DNA from: JABMMZ01 sp044341025 | Lineage (GTDB): Bacteria; Bacteroidota; Bacteroidia; NS11-12g; UBA955 | Assembly (NCBI GenBank): GCA_044341025.1 | Contig: JBIISM010000005.1 | Location: 1 to 64,000, forward strand | Length of the DNA: 64,000 nucleotides | Reading direction: 5' to 3' | Translations under genes and position numbers: made by a program | Shown here: positions 27,879 through 36,646 of the stretch, one piece after another | Layout: each line of letters starts with the position of its first letter | Position numbering within the stretch: position 1 is the stretch's first letter | The notes under the pieces: generated by a model | Database searches by the model: none | The model's input: the letters and a program-made list of their open reading frames with translations, nothing else | Told to the model about the DNA's origin: nothing

Positions 27879-29390
27879 ATGTCAGAATTAAACGAACTTC
27901 AACTGCAACGTAGGCATAAATTGGATCAGATTAAAGCTATGGGAATTGATCCGTATCCAGCTGATCTTTGGGATGTGAATGCCCATTCTGAACAAATATT
28001 AAAGGAATTTAATGCTGAATTGAATAACTTTCAGGAAGTTAGTATTGCTGGTAGAATAATGAGTCTTCAACCTAAAGGCAAAGTTTGTTTTATGAAGATT
28101 CAAGACCATTTAGGTCGCATACAATTGTACGTTGGCAGAGACAATGTTTGCCCAGATGAGGATAAAACCTTTTTTGATGAGTTGGTTTTACATCTTCTAG
28201 ATATTGGTGATATTATTGGGGTTAAAGGCGAAGTTTTTGTAACCAAAACAGGCGAAACTACCGTTAGAGTTAAATCTTTAACACTGTTATCAAAATCTTT
28301 GAATCCACTGCCAATTGTCAAAGAAAAAGATGGTGTTTTATATGATGCATTCAGCGATCCAGAATTGCGTTACAGAATGCGTTATGTAGATTTAATTGTA
28401 AACGCGCACGTAAAAGAAACATTTATAAAAAGGACTAAAGTTGTTCAGTCTTTAAGAAATACTTTCAATTCCAGCGGTTATCTTGAAGTGGAAACACCCA
28501 TTCTTCAAGCCATCCATGGTGGTGCGGCTGCAAGGCCATTTATTACGCACCACAATGCCTTGGACATGCAATTGTATTTAAGAATTGCAAATGAACTTTA
28601 CCTTAAAAGATTAATTGTAGGTGGATTTGATGGCGTTTATGAATTTGCTAAAAATTTCAGAAACGAAGGCGTTGATAGAACACACAACCCTGAATTTACA
28701 GGATTAGAAATATACGTTGCATATAAAGACTACAATTGGATGATGGATTACACTGAAATCATGATCGAAAATGTAGCAAAGGATGTGAATGGAACCACAG
28801 ATGCACAAGTAGGTGATAATGTCATCAGCTTTGCCCGACCATACAAACGCATTACCATGTTTGATGCCATTAAAGAGCACACAGGCATTGATATTTCTGA
28901 AATGGATGAAAATGGATTAAGGGAAACGTGTAAATCACTAGGCATCCATGTGGAGGCTAGCATGGGTAAAGGCAAGTTAATCGATGAATTGTTTAGCGAA
29001 AAATGTGAGAAACATTGTGTTCAACCTACATTCATTACTGATTATCCAGTTGAAATGAGTCCATTAACGAAAAAGCACCGTTCAAAGCCAGGTCTAGTTG
29101 AGCGTTTTGAATTGTTTGTAAATGGCAAAGAAATAGCCAATGCTTATACAGAATTAAACGATCCAATTGACCAAAGAGAACGTTTCGAAGAACAATTAAA
29201 ACTTGCAGGTCGCGGGGATGATGAAGCTATGCCACTTGACGAAGATTTCTTAAGAGCATTAGAATACGGCATGCCTCCAACAGCTGGACTAGGTGTTGGC
29301 ATCGATCGTTTGACGATGATGATGACCAATCAAGTTAGTATACAAGAAGTGCTTTTCTTCCCTCAAATGAGGCCTGAGAAGAAAGATTAG
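27879..29390 (+). CDS. lysS: Lysyl-tRNA synthetase, class II
   Basis: LysS attaches lysine to tRNA-Lys. The 503-residue protein begins MSELNELQLQRRHKLDQIKAMG. An OB-fold anticodon-binding domain follows (VSIAGRIMSLQPKGK ... KIQDHLGRIQLYV). The catalytic domain has motif 2, KNFRNEGVDRTHNPEFT, and motif 3, GLGVGIDRLTMMM. Length and domain order are standard, without the extra C-terminal domain of some Gram-positive enzymes. The start at ATG 27879 agrees with the -7 box at 27848. Its stop codon TAG overlaps the stop of the convergent SIMPL gene within TTAG. Confidence 0.97.
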   Translation: MSELNELQLQRRHKLDQIKAMGIDPYPADLWDVNAHSEQILKEFNAELNNFQEVSIAGRIMSLQPKGKVCFMKIQDHLGRIQLYVGRDNVCPDEDKTFFDELVLHLLDIGDIIGVKGEVFVTKTGETTVRVKSLTLLSKSLNPLPIVKEKDGVLYDAFSDPELRYRMRYVDLIVNAHVKETFIKRTKVVQSLRNTFNSSGYLEVETPILQAIHGGAAARPFITHHNALDMQLYLRIANELYLKRLIVGGFDGVYEFAKNFRNEGVDRTHNPEFTGLEIYVAYKDYNWMMDYTEIMIENVAKDVNGTTDAQVGDNVISFARPYKRITMFDAIKEHTGIDISEMDENGLRETCKSLGIHVEASMGKGKLIDELFSEKCEKHCVQPTFITDYPVEMSPLTKKHRSKPGLVERFELFVNGKEIANAYTELNDPIDQRERFEEQLKLAGRGDDEAMPLDEDFLRALEYGMPPTAGLGVGIDRLTMMMTNQVSIQEVLFFPQMRPEKKD

Positions 29391-30118
29391 TTCGCTGCGA
29401 ATTCTAAGTTAACTGTAATGGATGCAGTTTTTCTTTTTGATAGGGTATTAAATGACCCACCCCAAGAATATTCTTCCGAAGAATTTTGGGCTACAATTTG
29501 AAATACACCCATGCTTGCATTCTTAAGACTGCCTAGGTTACTGTTTGAATTTTCAGCAATTTTTAAGGCTCTATTGTTAGCGTCTTTTGTTGCTTTTGCA
29601 ATCATTTCAACTTTTAATTCAGCCAATTTGGTGTAATAGTATTGAGGGCTTTCAGAATAAAATTCAACACCAGATTGAATGAGCTCACTCACTTGTCTTG
29701 AAATGCTTTCAACTTTATCAACGGCAGATGATTCAATATTTATACTTTGGGTTAATTTGTATCCCGTAAAAGACGAAGAAGTTAAATTTCCGTAATTGTC
29801 ATAAGATCTATCAAATTCTTTGTCAATTGTTATTGAAGAAAAAACCATTTCTTCTGACTTAATTCCTTTCGAAATCAAATAGTCTTTTATTTTTTCTCTA
29901 TCAGAGTCTAGTTCGGCATAGGCATCTTTTAGAATAGAATTTTTCTTAGAAAATGTTCCATTCCAAACAATTAAATTAGAGGTAAAATCTGTTTCGCCAA
30001 GTCCAGTGACTTTGATGCTTTCTTGGGTTTTATTTCTGTTTTTAAAGGCAGTGCCTAAAAAATAAGCAGCTAGAATGATTGCAAATGCAATGAGTAAAGT
30101 ATTTAAATGTTGTTTCAT
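29387..30118 (-). CDS. SIMPL domain-containing protein (DUF541 family)
   Basis: The protein (243 residues from ATG 30118) has one N-terminal membrane anchor (LLIAFAIILAAYFLGTAF) followed by a SIMPL/DUF541 domain. It begins with SIKVTGLGETDFTSNLIVW and ends with KTASITVNLEFAA. This family is found anchored in, or secreted through, the inner membrane of many bacteria. Its role is poorly defined; it is linked to envelope or oxidative stress in a few cases. The longer TTG start at 30145 would overlap the upstream lipoprotein gene and add nine residues. Eight bases separate it from that gene, so they are probably one operon. Confidence 0.85.
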   Translation of the reverse strand: MKQHLNTLLIAFAIILAAYFLGTAFKNRNKTQESIKVTGLGETDFTSNLIVWNGTFSKKNSILKDAYAELDSDREKIKDYLISKGIKSEEMVFSSITIDKEFDRSYDNYGNLTSSSFTGYKLTQSINIESSAVDKVESISRQVSELIQSGVEFYSESPQYYYTKLAELKVEMIAKATKDANNRALKIAENSNSNLGSLKNASMGVFQIVAQNSSEEYSWGGSFNTLSKRKTASITVNLEFAAN

Positions 30119-30125
30119 GATTTGT

Positions 30126-31547
30126 TTATAATTCGTATGCCCCAATATCTGGATTTGTATCCCTAGATTTATCTTCTAGATCCGTGGCGGGCGCATTTAA
30201 TTTATCTGCCGCATCTTTTGCTGGAGAGTTGGTGTTGAGTTTGAGATTGCTTTTGCTTGCGTCAAGCATTTTAGGATCAATGTTTCTTTTATTGTTAGGG
30301 CCTAAGGCATCTAAACTTGTTTTTGATTTGTAGATACTATGCGACAGAAGTGTGGCACTAGGTGGCGTTACAAAGTCAAAATTAATTTCAGTTTCGACAG
30401 GTCCCCAAATAATGCTATTAACTATTGCATACTTAATGTCATAATTTTTTAAAATCACTTTGTTCTCATCCCTTAAAGCATTGTTGAAAATAACATGGGC
30501 GTCTTTTCGGCCATTTGCTCCGGTATAAAAACTGCTATTAAGTATGACGTAGTCTCCGCCTAAATAACCCACAAATGTGTTGCTGCCACAATTGCTGATA
30601 ACACTATTTTCAATAAAAATTTTAGCCGTTAATCCTAAAATTCCATATGCTGAAATATTTTTGATTACTGTGTTGCGCATAATTAAGCTGTGGGATCCGC
30701 TCTCTGGCAATGAATCTATTTGAATTCCTATTGTGGCATTTTTTATTACGGCATGTTTTATTTCATTGTTTACACTGCCTCTCCAAATATGCAATCCTCT
30801 CCATTGTCCTGCCTTGTCTTGAAAGGCATTGTCTAAACGGTCACCCTCAAAAATCACAGGATTTGAAGCAGTCCCATTGATTTTTAAAGTTCCAAAAATA
30901 TTTAAGGCAGCTACATTTATTGTTCTATTTGAGCTTACAACTGTTGAATTTGTTGTGCTGTAAACGTGTATTCCGGGTCCAATGTTTAACGTCGCCCCTT
31001 TGTCTACAAAAACAGTATTTACAATTACGTAGGGTTTGTCATTTAAAATCCAGTTTGTGTTGCCACTAATTAAGGAGTCATTGTAGTAATAGGCATCCCA
31101 ACCGTAAGCCGCCAATTGAACATATTGCACTTGACCATTTCTTTCAAATTCTATGCTGTCTCTTACCAATGCAGGTTGGGTAAGATTATTGGGCTCTAAG
31201 GTGGCTTCTACAAATAACCATGCGCTGTCTTTAGGAAGGATTTCCACTTCAGGTATATTTCTTCCTGTTCTGCCATCAATGTTCATTCTGTAGGCGGAGG
31301 TGTTGCCTCCCATTATCTTTACATTGAATTTGATGGATTCTTTAAACGGATTTCTCACCATCATCTTTTTCGTAATCGATCTCGGATAATTGGCGCCAGG
31401 AAATTTTGTAAATACTGTATCAAAGTATACAGTATCTTGTGAGAATTCTAATTTACCCTGACCTTCAAAAAATTGATCGTCTTTTCTGCATGATAATAAC
31501 GCCAAAGCGAATACCAAGAGTATAAGTGTAATTTTTTTAATGGTCAT
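30126..31547 (-). CDS. Lipoprotein with right-handed beta-helix, unknown role
   Basis: The 473-residue protein starts MTIKKITLILLVFALALLSCRKDD, a signal peptide with a clear lipobox (LLSC), so it is a lipoprotein. The lipobox is followed by acidic and glycine-rich residues (RKDDQFFEGQG), a pattern that fits surface exposure in this phylum. The N-terminal part resembles an immunoglobulin-like domain (MMVRNPFKESIKFNVKI). From about residue 190 on, repeated turns such as ALNIFGTLKINGTASNPVIFEG and ILGLTAKIFIENSVISN suggest a pectin-lyase-type parallel beta-helix. The end (DIGAYEL) is common in such proteins. No catalytic residues can be assigned; glycan binding or cleavage is possible. Confidence 0.8.
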   Translation of the reverse strand: MTIKKITLILLVFALALLSCRKDDQFFEGQGKLEFSQDTVYFDTVFTKFPGANYPRSITKKMMVRNPFKESIKFNVKIMGGNTSAYRMNIDGRTGRNIPEVEILPKDSAWLFVEATLEPNNLTQPALVRDSIEFERNGQVQYVQLAAYGWDAYYYNDSLISGNTNWILNDKPYVIVNTVFVDKGATLNIGPGIHVYSTTNSTVVSSNRTINVAALNIFGTLKINGTASNPVIFEGDRLDNAFQDKAGQWRGLHIWRGSVNNEIKHAVIKNATIGIQIDSLPESGSHSLIMRNTVIKNISAYGILGLTAKIFIENSVISNCGSNTFVGYLGGDYVILNSSFYTGANGRKDAHVIFNNALRDENKVILKNYDIKYAIVNSIIWGPVETEINFDFVTPPSATLLSHSIYKSKTSLDALGPNNKRNIDPKMLDASKSNLKLNTNSPAKDAADKLNAPATDLEDKSRDTNPDIGAYEL

Positions 31548-31609
31548 AGCTATTAAATGAATTTGACTTCTCCAAAACCAAACGCAAGTTACGTATAAAA
31601 ATTGTAATA

Positions 31610-32311
31610 TTATTTAGAAGGACCTTTGGGTTGCAATGGTCTTACTTCTAAATTGACCTGGTGAAAATTATCTGGTGTTTCCAATGCATAAACCATCATC
31701 GCCGCTACATCTTCTGGTTGCAGCATATAATCATGTGGTTTGATGTTAGGGCTATTTCTAAAGAAATCGGTTTTTACACTACCCGGATATACACAAGTCA
31801 CCTTAATTTTATGGTCTCTAAGTTCTCGCCATAAACTTTCACTAAATCCTTTTACGGCCCATTTTGTGGCGCAATAGCCACTCACCATTGGCATGCCTTC
31901 TAAGCCGGCTGTACTGGCAATATTAACAATGTGTCCAATGCCATTTTTTTTCATTGCCGGAACAGCATAACGGGTGCAATAAAACATGCCATTTACATTT
32001 GTTTGCATCATTTCATCCCACTGTTCGATTGGCAAATCTTCTACATTGCCAAAATACCCAAGACCAGCATTATTAACTAAAATATCAATACAATTTCCAT
32101 TTTCATAAAGTATTTGCATGAAAGCTTGCTCGACGTCTTTTAAGTTTCTTACATCTGTTTTAATAAAGGAATAATTGTCGTGAATTGCTTCACAATTATT
32201 TCTACCTAAGCCATATACTTTAGAGCCTTTATCAAGTAATTGTTTGCACAAAGACTCTCCAATTCCTTTACTTACACCCGTTACAACTGCAATTTTATCT
32301 TTTAAAATCAT
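31610..32311 (-). CDS. Short-chain dehydrogenase/reductase (SDR)
   Basis: This 233-residue classical SDR has the nucleotide-binding TGVSKGIGESLCKQL near the N-terminus and NNAGLG. The catalytic triad is visible as the serine in NIASTAG and the YCATK tyrosine and lysine. A C-terminal substrate loop (PGSVKTDFF) fits the FabG-like group. It likely reduces a ketone or oxidises an alcohol with NAD(P)H; the substrate is open. The start ATG overlaps the stop of prmA in an ATGA junction, so the two are translationally coupled in the kynU-prmA-SDR run. Confidence 0.9.
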   Translation of the reverse strand: MILKDKIAVVTGVSKGIGESLCKQLLDKGSKVYGLGRNNCEAIHDNYSFIKTDVRNLKDVEQAFMQILYENGNCIDILVNNAGLGYFGNVEDLPIEQWDEMMQTNVNGMFYCTRYAVPAMKKNGIGHIVNIASTAGLEGMPMVSGYCATKWAVKGFSESLWRELRDHKIKVTCVYPGSVKTDFFRNSPNIKPHDYMLQPEDVAAMMVYALETPDNFHQVNLEVRPLQPKGPSK

Positions 32312-33156
32312 GCCAATTCAAATTTTGCGCAAATCCAATTCTTTTTTATTTTTTTATCTATTAATTTCAAGCCATGTTTGATGCATTCTGAATCTACATC
32401 AGCAAGATCTTCTGAATAAAACCCACTCAACAATAAGGTTGAAGGTCTGCGCATTGCTTTAACGTAATATTTAATATCAGCCAATAATATATGTCTGTTG
32501 ATGTTGGCTATAAAAACATCAAAAGTATCAGGATAAGATTTTAACATGCCTGCATCTCCCAAAATCATTTCAAAATTATGAATATTGTTTTTTTCAATAT
32601 TTTCCTGTGCGTTTTCATAACACCAACTGTCATTGTCAATTCCTATAATTTTACCGCAACCAATCATAGAAGCTAAAATCCCTAGTATGCCCGTACCTGT
32701 TCCCATATCCATCACAATTTTTCCTTTGATATCTGTTTCCAGGATATATTCAGCCATCATACTTGTGGTTTCATGATGCCCTGTACCAAAACTCATTTTA
32801 GGGTCTATTATGATTTCATACTTGGCTTTTAAATCTGTTTTGTGAAAGCTGCTTTTTATGAGACATTGTTCACCAATTAATATTGGTTGAAAATAGTTCT
32901 TTTCCCATTCCTCATTCCAGTTTTTGGGTTTGATGATATCTATTGTGTATTCTTCAAAACATAGTTTTTTCTCAATTAACTCATCAAGAAGAATTTTAAT
33001 TTCTTCATCCGTTTTTTCATTTTCAGCAACATATGCTTTGACAATCTCATCTTCAGCAACACCTTCAAATCCAAATTCCGAAAGATAGGCAGAGATGATT
33101 TCTACATTCTGATCTACTGGTTCACAAGCAGTCAGTGTTATTTCAATATAATTCAT
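32308..33156 (-). CDS. prmA: Ribosomal protein L11 methyltransferase
   Basis: PrmA methylates several amino groups of ribosomal protein L11. The 282-residue protein has a small N-terminal targeting domain (MNYIEITLTACEPVDQNVEI). Then come PKMSFGTGHHETTSMM and the SAM-binding MDMGTGTGILGILASM (motif I), followed by IGIDNDSW and the motif-IV-like FDVFIANINRHIL. This order and length match PrmA. It starts eight bases downstream of kynU and shares an ATGA overlap with the SDR gene. Confidence 0.95.
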   Translation of the reverse strand: MNYIEITLTACEPVDQNVEIISAYLSEFGFEGVAEDEIVKAYVAENEKTDEEIKILLDELIEKKLCFEEYTIDIIKPKNWNEEWEKNYFQPILIGEQCLIKSSFHKTDLKAKYEIIIDPKMSFGTGHHETTSMMAEYILETDIKGKIVMDMGTGTGILGILASMIGCGKIIGIDNDSWCYENAQENIEKNNIHNFEMILGDAGMLKSYPDTFDVFIANINRHILLADIKYYVKAMRRPSTLLLSGFYSEDLADVDSECIKHGLKLIDKKIKKNWICAKFELA

Positions 33157-33164
33157 TTTTTATT

Positions 33165-34430
33165 TTAAAAGGATACCAAGGCTTGCCCAAATCTATAAAT
33201 GTCTTCAAATCTATTGTACAAAGCTACAGGAGCCATTCTTATTACGTTAGGGTTTCTCCAATCAGAAATTACGCCAGCTTGTGTTAAATGGTCAAATAAA
33301 GCTTTGCCGTTCTCATCTGTCAATATACTTATTTGACATCCTCTTTCAGGATATTGAGGTGTTATGATTTCTAGCTTTAAATTTGGATTTTGCTCAATTG
33401 AATCTTTAATAATATATTCCAAATAGGCGTTAAGGTTTTTGCCTTTTTCAATCAATCTGCTCATGCCTGCTCTGGCAAATATTTCAAGAGAAGCTTTATG
33501 CACTGACATACTTAAAATAGGTGCATTACTGACTTGCCAACCAGCTGCTCCAGCCTCAGGAACAAATCCCTTTAACATTTTAAATCTTACCGATTCTTCA
33601 TGTCCCCACCAACCAGCAAACCTTGGCAAACTGCTGTCATTGGCATATTTTTCATTTACAAAAACGCCTCCAACACTGCCAGGCCCAGAATTTAAATATT
33701 TATAAGTACACCAAGCAGCAAAATCTACCTTCCATTTATGTAATTCTAAATTAATATTTCCTGCAGCATGCGCTAGATCGAATCCTGCTACAGCTCCAAT
33801 CTCATGTGCCTTATTTGTTATATTTTCAATATCAAAAACTTGTCCAGTGTAGTATTGAACTCCGCTAAAGAATACCAAAGCTACAGAGTCTTTATTCTTT
33901 TCTATAACATCAATGATATCTTCATGCCTTAAAGTATGTTCGCCCTCTCTAGGCCTCACTTCAATAATGGCCTCTGCTGGGTCAAATCCATGAAATTTTA
34001 CTTGCGACTCAACCAAATACATATCGCTTGGAAATGCGCCGGCTTCCATTATTATTTTGAACTTTGTTTGATTGGGTCTGTAAAAACTAACGAATAGAAA
34101 ATGTAAATTAGAACTTAATTGGTTCATAATTACAACTTCAATCGGTTTTGCGCCTACGAGCAATGCAGCATTTTCGGTAAGAAATTTATGGTAATGAAAC
34201 CATGGATTTTTACCATGAAAATGACCTTCTACACCAAGATTTTTCCAATCTTCAAGTTCGTCTTTTATGGCTTTTTCTGCAGCTTTTGGCAATAAACCAA
34301 GAGAGTTTCCGGTAAGGTAAACGCATGGTTTTCCATTAATTTCAGGGATGTGAAACTCGGTTCTGAATTCTCTTAAAACATCCTCGCTGTCTGTTTTCCT
34401 CGCAAAAGCCAGCGAATTTTCAAAATGCAT
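33165..34430 (-). CDS. kynU: Kynureninase
   Basis: Kynureninase is a PLP enzyme of the fold-type I aminotransferase superfamily. It cleaves kynurenine to anthranilate and alanine, or 3-hydroxykynurenine to 3-hydroxyanthranilate, in tryptophan breakdown. The 421-residue protein shows LTGNSLGLLPK, HGKNPWFHYHKF, and GFDLAHAAGNINLELHKW. The Schiff-base lysine lies in AWCTYKYLNSGPGSVGG, and AGWQVSNAPIL comes later. No other kynurenine-pathway gene is in the window. The -7 box at 34435-34442 leaves only four bases before ATG 34430, so the message may be leaderless. Confidence 0.95.
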   Translation of the reverse strand: MHFENSLAFARKTDSEDVLREFRTEFHIPEINGKPCVYLTGNSLGLLPKAAEKAIKDELEDWKNLGVEGHFHGKNPWFHYHKFLTENAALLVGAKPIEVVIMNQLSSNLHFLFVSFYRPNQTKFKIIMEAGAFPSDMYLVESQVKFHGFDPAEAIIEVRPREGEHTLRHEDIIDVIEKNKDSVALVFFSGVQYYTGQVFDIENITNKAHEIGAVAGFDLAHAAGNINLELHKWKVDFAAWCTYKYLNSGPGSVGGVFVNEKYANDSSLPRFAGWWGHEESVRFKMLKGFVPEAGAAGWQVSNAPILSMSVHKASLEIFARAGMSRLIEKGKNLNAYLEYIIKDSIEQNPNLKLEIITPQYPERGCQISILTDENGKALFDHLTQAGVISDWRNPNVIRMAPVALYNRFEDIYRFGQALVSF

Positions 34431-34434
34431 ACCG

Positions 34435-34442
34435 CAAATGTA
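34435..34442 (-). promoter_or_regulatory. Bacteroidota -7 box TAcaTTTG immediately upstream of kynU
   Basis: This perfect TAnnTTTG match ends four bases before the kynU ATG. Transcription would be expected to start at or next to the initiation codon. Confidence 0.55.
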
Positions 34443-34489
34443 ATCAATTTAAATAAACGATATCTGAAATTATATCCCAGCTGGCGTCC

Positions 34490-35977
34490 TTATTTATTCG
34501 ATTTATGCTTCCACAAATAAAGAACATTATCATTCTCTGGTTGGATGCTATCTATTTTGAAATAATTGTTCTCATAGAATTTAGAATCTGGTAAAAACCA
34601 CGAAAAATAAGAGTTGGTATAGGTTGTGATTAGAAAATCGGGGGGATTTTTTGAAAGTTCTTGCCAAATCCTTTCTCTATTTTCAAGACCGCTTGTGTTT
34701 TCTCCAAAATGTATGGGTAGTGCAACTGGTAAAAAGCTCGGATAAATAAGCTCCGATTTTATGTAATAATCACCCTTTACAACATAGTCAACAAACAATG
34801 TTTTTCCTTTATTTTCCTTTAGATATTTAACAAATTTATCTGTTGCCATTGGTTTAATTTCAAATGTCCAATTCGGTTTTTGATTTTCATCAATGTGATA
34901 AAAAGAAAATAGGCAAATAAGTATTAAAGGCCACTTTAATTTTAGATTAAAAGCTTCAAAATAAAGGGCATAAATTTTTGAAAATACCACAAAAATCAAG
35001 GTAAATGTTGGGTAGTAATAATGTCCAAAATTGTGCGGAGAAAGTCCAAATATAACACATGTGCTCAATAGAAATAGGAATTGATACAGTGTTTCGCTGC
35101 TTGTTTTTTTGTTCAATAATGTTTTAAATGCCAAATATATAAAGAAAAGCACTGCGGTAAAAATAGGGTGAATTAAATGGGTGTATAAATCGTTTATTTT
35201 GACTTTTAGCGCAATGGGTTCATCGGTATTTAAATAGGTGAAATTGTATTTTATCGAATCAATATAACCTTCTAATGAATGTTGAAAATACAGCAATGCA
35301 ATGATGATTAAGCTTGGTAAAATTGCTGAAATGGTATAAATAATTTTCGACTTATTAATTTTTATCAATCTGATATTGATAATGTAAAGTGTTATAAAGA
35401 CAAAAATAAACGGTTCTTTAAACCAAAAAGATAGACCTAGAAAAATTGAGGAGATAATCAAATAGGTATTCTTAAGTCTGTTCTGATATGCAATGCTAAA
35501 CACCATTGATATAAGGATGGAAAGTGTGCCATATATTTCCGTGCAAAGTCCATCCCCAATATTGTTGCCAAACAATGTGAAAAATATAGCAAGTGAGGTA
35601 AATAAAATACTTGCACTATATGATTTTACATTGTTTAATATGAGGATATAAAGACAAAATGATGTGGTAAGAAAACCGATAAATGCCAAAACAAACACGG
35701 CATAAATCGGGTTTGGAATGATAATAAAAAAGAGTTCGATAAGGTAAAAAATTCCAGGCGGTTTGTTTTCCCAAGCATTTACATACAAAATGCCGCCATT
35801 AAGGGCTTTAAGCGCAACCGCCGAAAAGATGCTTCCGTCTGTTTTGAGTTCACCCAGATGGATATAACTAAGAAAGATACCCGTTGTGACAATGAAGCTT
35901 GCGATTAACCCAAAATAAAATTTGAAAGGGTCGTTTTTTTCAATATTTGAGGTTAAAGCCTTGTACAATTTCTGCAC
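34490..35977 (-). CDS. Membrane glycosyltransferase of the GT39/ArnT-like group
   Basis: This 495-residue integral membrane protein has about eleven hydrophobic helices. The first periplasmic loop carries LGELKTDGSIFSAVAL and then NAWENKPPGIFYLIE, the region that holds the catalytic acid and the xKPP motif in protein O-mannosyltransferase-type (PMT_2) enzymes. The C-terminal about 100 residues are a soluble periplasmic tail. Members use polyprenyl-phosphate sugars. The GTG start at 35977 overlaps the phosphatase gene by 38 bp; TTG 35968 is an alternative. The acceptor (lipid A, protein or glycolipid) is unknown. Confidence 0.75.
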   Translation of the reverse strand: MQKLYKALTSNIEKNDPFKFYFGLIASFIVTTGIFLSYIHLGELKTDGSIFSAVALKALNGGILYVNAWENKPPGIFYLIELFFIIIPNPIYAVFVLAFIGFLTTSFCLYILILNNVKSYSASILFTSLAIFFTLFGNNIGDGLCTEIYGTLSILISMVFSIAYQNRLKNTYLIISSIFLGLSFWFKEPFIFVFITLYIINIRLIKINKSKIIYTISAILPSLIIIALLYFQHSLEGYIDSIKYNFTYLNTDEPIALKVKINDLYTHLIHPIFTAVLFFIYLAFKTLLNKKTSSETLYQFLFLLSTCVIFGLSPHNFGHYYYPTFTLIFVVFSKIYALYFEAFNLKLKWPLILICLFSFYHIDENQKPNWTFEIKPMATDKFVKYLKENKGKTLFVDYVVKGDYYIKSELIYPSFLPVALPIHFGENTSGLENRERIWQELSKNPPDFLITTYTNSYFSWFLPDSKFYENNYFKIDSIQPENDNVLYLWKHKSNK

Positions 35978-36401
35978 AAATATGGTCTAATAATTTGTAA
36001 ACTTCATCAAATCCGTTTTGGTCTCCAAAGTATGGATCAGGAATCATTTGTCCTTTATAGCTTTTACTAAAGTTACTAATTAGGTCTACTTTGTCTTTTT
36101 TAGAAGGACAAATTGAAACGACATCTAAATAGTTTTGTTCATCCATTACCCACAAATAATCAAATTCATCAAAATCCTCTACCTTTAATTGGCGCGATTG
36201 ATGAGTGAGCTTGATGCCATGTTTTTTTGCAGTAGAAAGCATCCTTGGATCGGCAAGTTCCCCCTGATGGTAATTGCTTGTTCCGCAAGAATCTACTTTC
36301 CAAGCAGAAAATTTAAGATCTTCGTGTAAGTGTTTTAATAGCAATCCTTCTGCCATAGGACTGCGGCAAATATTTCCAAGACAAATGACAAGGATATTCA
36401 T
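35940..36401 (-). CDS. Low-molecular-weight protein tyrosine phosphatase
   Basis: The protein has 153 residues and the phosphatase P-loop CLGNICRS directly after the first strand (MNILVICLGNICRSPMAEG), with the nucleophilic cysteine and the C-x5-R arginine. The general acid is the aspartate in IPDPYFG (about residue 120). The family dephosphorylates tyrosine-phosphorylated proteins and in bacteria often belongs to polysaccharide control (Wzb/Ptp). No tyrosine kinase is in this window. The gene overlaps the GT39-type gene downstream by 38 bp and follows a 40-codon lipoprotein gene. Confidence 0.93.
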   Translation of the reverse strand: MNILVICLGNICRSPMAEGLLLKHLHEDLKFSAWKVDSCGTSNYHQGELADPRMLSTAKKHGIKLTHQSRQLKVEDFDEFDYLWVMDEQNYLDVVSICPSKKDKVDLISNFSKSYKGQMIPDPYFGDQNGFDEVYKLLDHICAEIVQGFNLKY

Positions 36402-36413
36402 AAAATCAATTGA

Positions 36414-36536
36414 TTACATGGTACCCATTTCGGTTCTTACACCTTTCTTGCCATTGCATTTCTGATTGGATGCACATGAAGAAAGTATAACTGCGCTTGC
36501 AATAATGAGTAGATAAATTGTTTTAAATTTAAGCAT
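36414..36536 (-). CDS. Small lipoprotein, 40 residues
   Basis: This short frame starts with ATG at 36536 and reads MLKFKTIYLLIIASAVILSSC, a signal peptide with lipobox (LSSC, Cys21). The tail continues ASNQKCNGKKGVRTEMGTM and then stops. The mature peptide would be only 20 residues, with a second cysteine at position 27. The signal-peptide and lipobox pattern, together with a position 12 bp ahead of the phosphatase gene on the same strand, makes it very likely a real gene. I do not know a function. It resembles the other tiny lipoprotein at 41286 in its layout. Confidence 0.75.
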   Translation of the reverse strand: MLKFKTIYLLIIASAVILSSCASNQKCNGKKGVRTEMGTM

Positions 36537-36628
36537 GATTTATATTAATTTAACGTAATTGTAGGTCTTATATTGCTGCAATATTAATATGCAAATAGTT
36601 AACAATGAAATTTATGCTGAATTAGCTT

Positions 36629-36636
36629 TAATTTTG
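36629..36636 (+). promoter_or_regulatory. Bacteroidota -7 box TAatTTTG of the Omp85-like gene
   Basis: A perfect match ends ten bases before TTG 36647, leaving a leader of only a few bases. Confidence 0.6.
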
Positions 36637-36646
36637 TGAAATTAGA

